From: Mucilaginibacter sp. UR6-11
GTDB taxonomy: Bacteria > Bacteroidota > Bacteroidia > Sphingobacteriales > Sphingobacteriaceae
Length of the DNA: 64,000 nt
Direction of reading: 5' to 3'
Assembly (NCBI RefSeq): GCF_020880695.1
Contig: NZ_JAJIWO010000003.1
Span: 124,001 to 188,000, forward strand
Below, piece after piece: positions 62,459 through 64,000 of the stretch. Every line of letters starts with the position of its first letter. Position 1 is the stretch's first letter. The notes below the pieces were generated by a model. That model was not told where the DNA came from. It worked only from the letters and a program-made list of their open reading frames with translations, and did not search any database. Position numbers and translations under genes: made by a program.

Positions 62459-62498
62459 ATATTAAGTAAAAACGCCAGGTAAATAAATGCCCGAGTAA

Positions 62499-62675
62499 TT
62501 AAACTTTGGTTTTATCTTCTGACCTTACATGATCGTCGCTATCGCCGCTTTGCGCGTCTTTAAATTCTTTAACGCCTTTGCCTAAACCTTTCATTAATTC
62601 AGGTATTTTTTTACCACCAAATATTAGTAATACTACTAAAAGGATGACAAATACTGCTGGACCATCTAATCCCAT
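62499..62675 (-). CDS. tatA: Sec-independent protein translocase TatA (short form)
   Basis: Reading the minus strand from ATG 62675 gives 58 codons ending at 62499. The product starts [20 protein letters not shown], a single N-terminal helix, then the amphipathic segment [18 protein letters not shown] and a charged tail. This is the TatA layout: an FG or GG-Pro helix-hinge, then an amphipathic helix. TatA forms the pore-like oligomer of the Tat pathway for folded proteins; ActB of this window carries a Tat-like signal. It is too short for a length filter of 60 codons and would be missed. Confidence 0.9.
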   Translation of the reverse strand: MGLDGPAVFVILLVVLLIFGGKKIPELMKGLGKGVKEFKDAQSGDSDDHVRSEDKTKV

Positions 62676-62707
62676 AATATTTAAATTTTATATTAGTTTA
62701 TAATTAA

Positions 62708-63196
62708 TTATTCCTTGGTTGCGTTACCAGCTTCAGATACGTGAGTTACCGGCTCCTGGTTTTCTGTTACACCTCTGTAATGGCTATGAAGCTCCTCGTT
62801 ACTTTCGGCAGTACCATCATAAATATTATGGCCTACATTATCTGTAGCGGCAATGTGGCTTGTGCCAACGGGCACTGTATTTGCAACGGGGCTAACATTC
62901 ACCGCCGGCGTTTCTTCTGCTTTGCCGTCGGCATTATCGGTTGAGTGCTCTGCAATTAAAGGAGTTTCTTCCGTCTTAGCCGGCTCTGCTTTCTTTTTGC
63001 TATCGTAATTGTCAATCTGGTTATTTATCTCGCGCTTAACACCTTCTGATGCGTCTTTAAATTCACGGATACCTTTACCTAAACCTTTAGCAAGGCCGGG
63101 CAGTTTATCCCCGCCAAACAACAATAATGTCACAAATAAAATGAGCATTATTTCTGGTGCGGTGAATTCAAAAAACAAAAAAACTGAACTAAACAT
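62708..63196 (-). CDS. TatA/B-family twin-arginine translocase protein with long acidic tail
   Basis: The 162-residue protein has the Tat helix-hinge [30 protein letters not shown] (in parts: [15 protein letters not shown] at about 21-35), then an amphipathic helix and a tail rich in Thr, Glu, Asn and Ala with no typical TatB ending. The tail resembles disordered linkers. Two Tat-A-like genes in tandem suggest one works as TatA and the other as TatB-like, but the sequence does not decide. It is 32 bases upstream of the short tatA, in the same direction, and has a good promoter match. Confidence 0.85.
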   Translation of the reverse strand: MFSSVFLFFEFTAPEIMLILFVTLLLFGGDKLPGLAKGLGKGIREFKDASEGVKREINNQIDNYDSKKKAEPAKTEETPLIAEHSTDNADGKAEETPAVNVSPVANTVPVGTSHIAATDNVGHNIYDGTAESNEELHSHYRGVTENQEPVTHVSEAGNATKE

Positions 63197-63214
63197 ATTC
63201 TTTTTATTAGGTTA

Positions 63215-63243
63215 CAAATATAAACAATTTAATATATTACAAA
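63215..63243 (-). promoter_or_regulatory. Predicted promoter of the tat gene pair
   Basis: On the minus strand TTTG (63243-63240), 17 bases, then TATATTTG (63222-63215): consensus at both boxes. The predicted start is near 63208, 12 bases before the TatA/B gene start. Confidence 0.5.
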
Positions 63244-63249
63244 TTTATT

Positions 63250-64000
63250 TTACCTGTCGGCCAACCAAATTTTAGGGTCAACAGGTGTACCGGCTTTATA
63301 CAGTTCAAAATGCACCTGAGTTTCACCCGTTACGGCATCAGTTGCAGCCGAGCCTAAAATCTGTTTAGTGTTTACCTTTTGTCCTGATGAAACACTTGCC
63401 GATTTAAGGTTTGAATAAGCTGTAAGATACTCGCCATGTCTTATAATTATCAGCCAAGTACCTAATACATTTTGCACTTTTGATACTGTACCATCAAACA
63501 CAGCTCTTACAGCTGCCCCGTTATTGGTGCGGATATCTAAACCGGTGCTTTCGCTTCTTATACCATCAGTCATATAAGTGCCAAATCCCTGTGTAATTTC
63601 ACCTGCCGAAACCGGCCATGGCAATCTTCCCCGGTTACCTAAAAAGTCGTTTGATAATTTTGCTGCCTCGGGCGTCGCATTCATTATCTCGCTATTGGTT
63701 TTACGCGGTGCCGGTCTTGTAACGGCAACCGTTGTATTATTGGCTGCTGCCGCTGCTTTAGCTCTGGCTGCAGCAAGCCTGGCCTCTTCTTCGGCCTTGC
63801 GCCTTTCTTCCTCAACTATTGCACGGGCATATTGCCTGGTAATTTTTGACACCTCTCTTTGCTTGGCCTGGTATTGGCTGCGTAACTGCTTTTCTTGTTT
63901 TGAAAGATTTTTTACTGCAACGGATTGGTTATTTCGTTCTTTGCCAAGATTATCTTTTTCTTTCTCCTGGTCAATTAACAACGTATGTTTTTGCTCTTTA
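63250..64000 (-). CDS. EnvC-like murein hydrolase activator, C-terminal part
   Basis: The frame is open from the window end to the stop at 63250, so only about 250 C-terminal residues are seen. A coiled-coil region (many Lys, Glu, Gln, with KQEKQLRSQYQAKQREVSK) comes first, then a LytM/M23 domain (about the last 115 residues) with ITQGFGTYMTDGIRSESTGLDIR, in parts. The metal motif is degenerate: the expected His before GLDI is absent (ESTGLDI) and HxH is QVHFEL with Gln in place of the first His. It is therefore an inactive activator like EnvC, not a hydrolase. Confidence 0.85.
   Translation of the reverse strand, partial: KEQKHTLLIDQEKEKDNLGKERNNQSVAVKNLSKQEKQLRSQYQAKQREVSKITRQYARAIVEEERRKAEEEARLAAARAKAAAAANNTTVAVTRPAPRKTNSEIMNATPEAAKLSNDFLGNRGRLPWPVSAGEITQGFGTYMTDGIRSESTGLDIRTNNGAAVRAVFDGTVSKVQNVLGTWLIIIRHGEYLTAYSNLKSASVSSGQKVNTKQILGSAATDAVTGETQVHFELYKAGTPVDPKIWLADR

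Overview
The window looks like a chromosomal segment of a Bacteroidota bacterium of the family Sphingobacteriaceae (Mucilaginibacter/Pedobacter type). The evidence is an alternative complex III (act) operon joined to an A1-type cytochrome oxidase, sprA next to ruvA, a malic enzyme fused to a phosphotransacetylase-like domain, and promoter matches to the Bacteroidota pattern TTTG/N17-23/TAnnTTTG. The genus is an inference from gene content only. No rRNA gene, tRNA gene, insertion sequence, CRISPR array or prophage was recognised.

Region 1 (1-13.9 kb, minus strand) is respiratory: actA-actB-actC-actD-actE-actF-coxB-coxA, then after a long intergenic inverted repeat the heme A genes ctaA-ctaB and the first part of coxC, cut by the window start. 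Together they make a quinol:cytochrome c oxidoreductase, the terminal oxidase and its heme. A promoter match lies upstream of actA.

Region 2 (14.2-29.7 kb) is mixed: a cell-surface plug-domain protein, a deoxyhypusine-synthase-like enzyme, a repeat-rich spacer with a 42-bp tandem array, a BamA-type barrel protein, a methyltransferase, a SirB1-like protein, a TlpA-like N-terminal domain protein, ilvE, clpS, a CBM9-like protein, dcd, a phosphopantetheinyl transferase, lipB, a complete Xre-RES toxin-antitoxin pair with a paired operator around its promoter, and sdaA.

Region 3 (29.8-37.8 kb) holds the RDD / SpoIIM / membrane protein / DUF4129 / DUF4350 / MoxR / DUF58 cluster, then an mscS channel gene. 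The cluster looks like one membrane-associated AAA+ machine of unknown job and is the best candidate here for an undescribed system.

Region 4 (38.2-49.5 kb) has groSL, secG, an acidic low-complexity protein, lptE, a sigma-54-type activator without receiver domain, miaB, and two tandem AsmA-like paralogues with lysine/arginine-rich tails.

Region 5 (49.5-64 kb, minus strand) has the giant T9SS outer-membrane protein gene sprA, ruvA, the malic enzyme, a LysM lytic transglycosylase, gatA, two TatA/B-family genes (one only 58 codons) and the C-terminal part of an EnvC-like LytM protein that runs off the window end.
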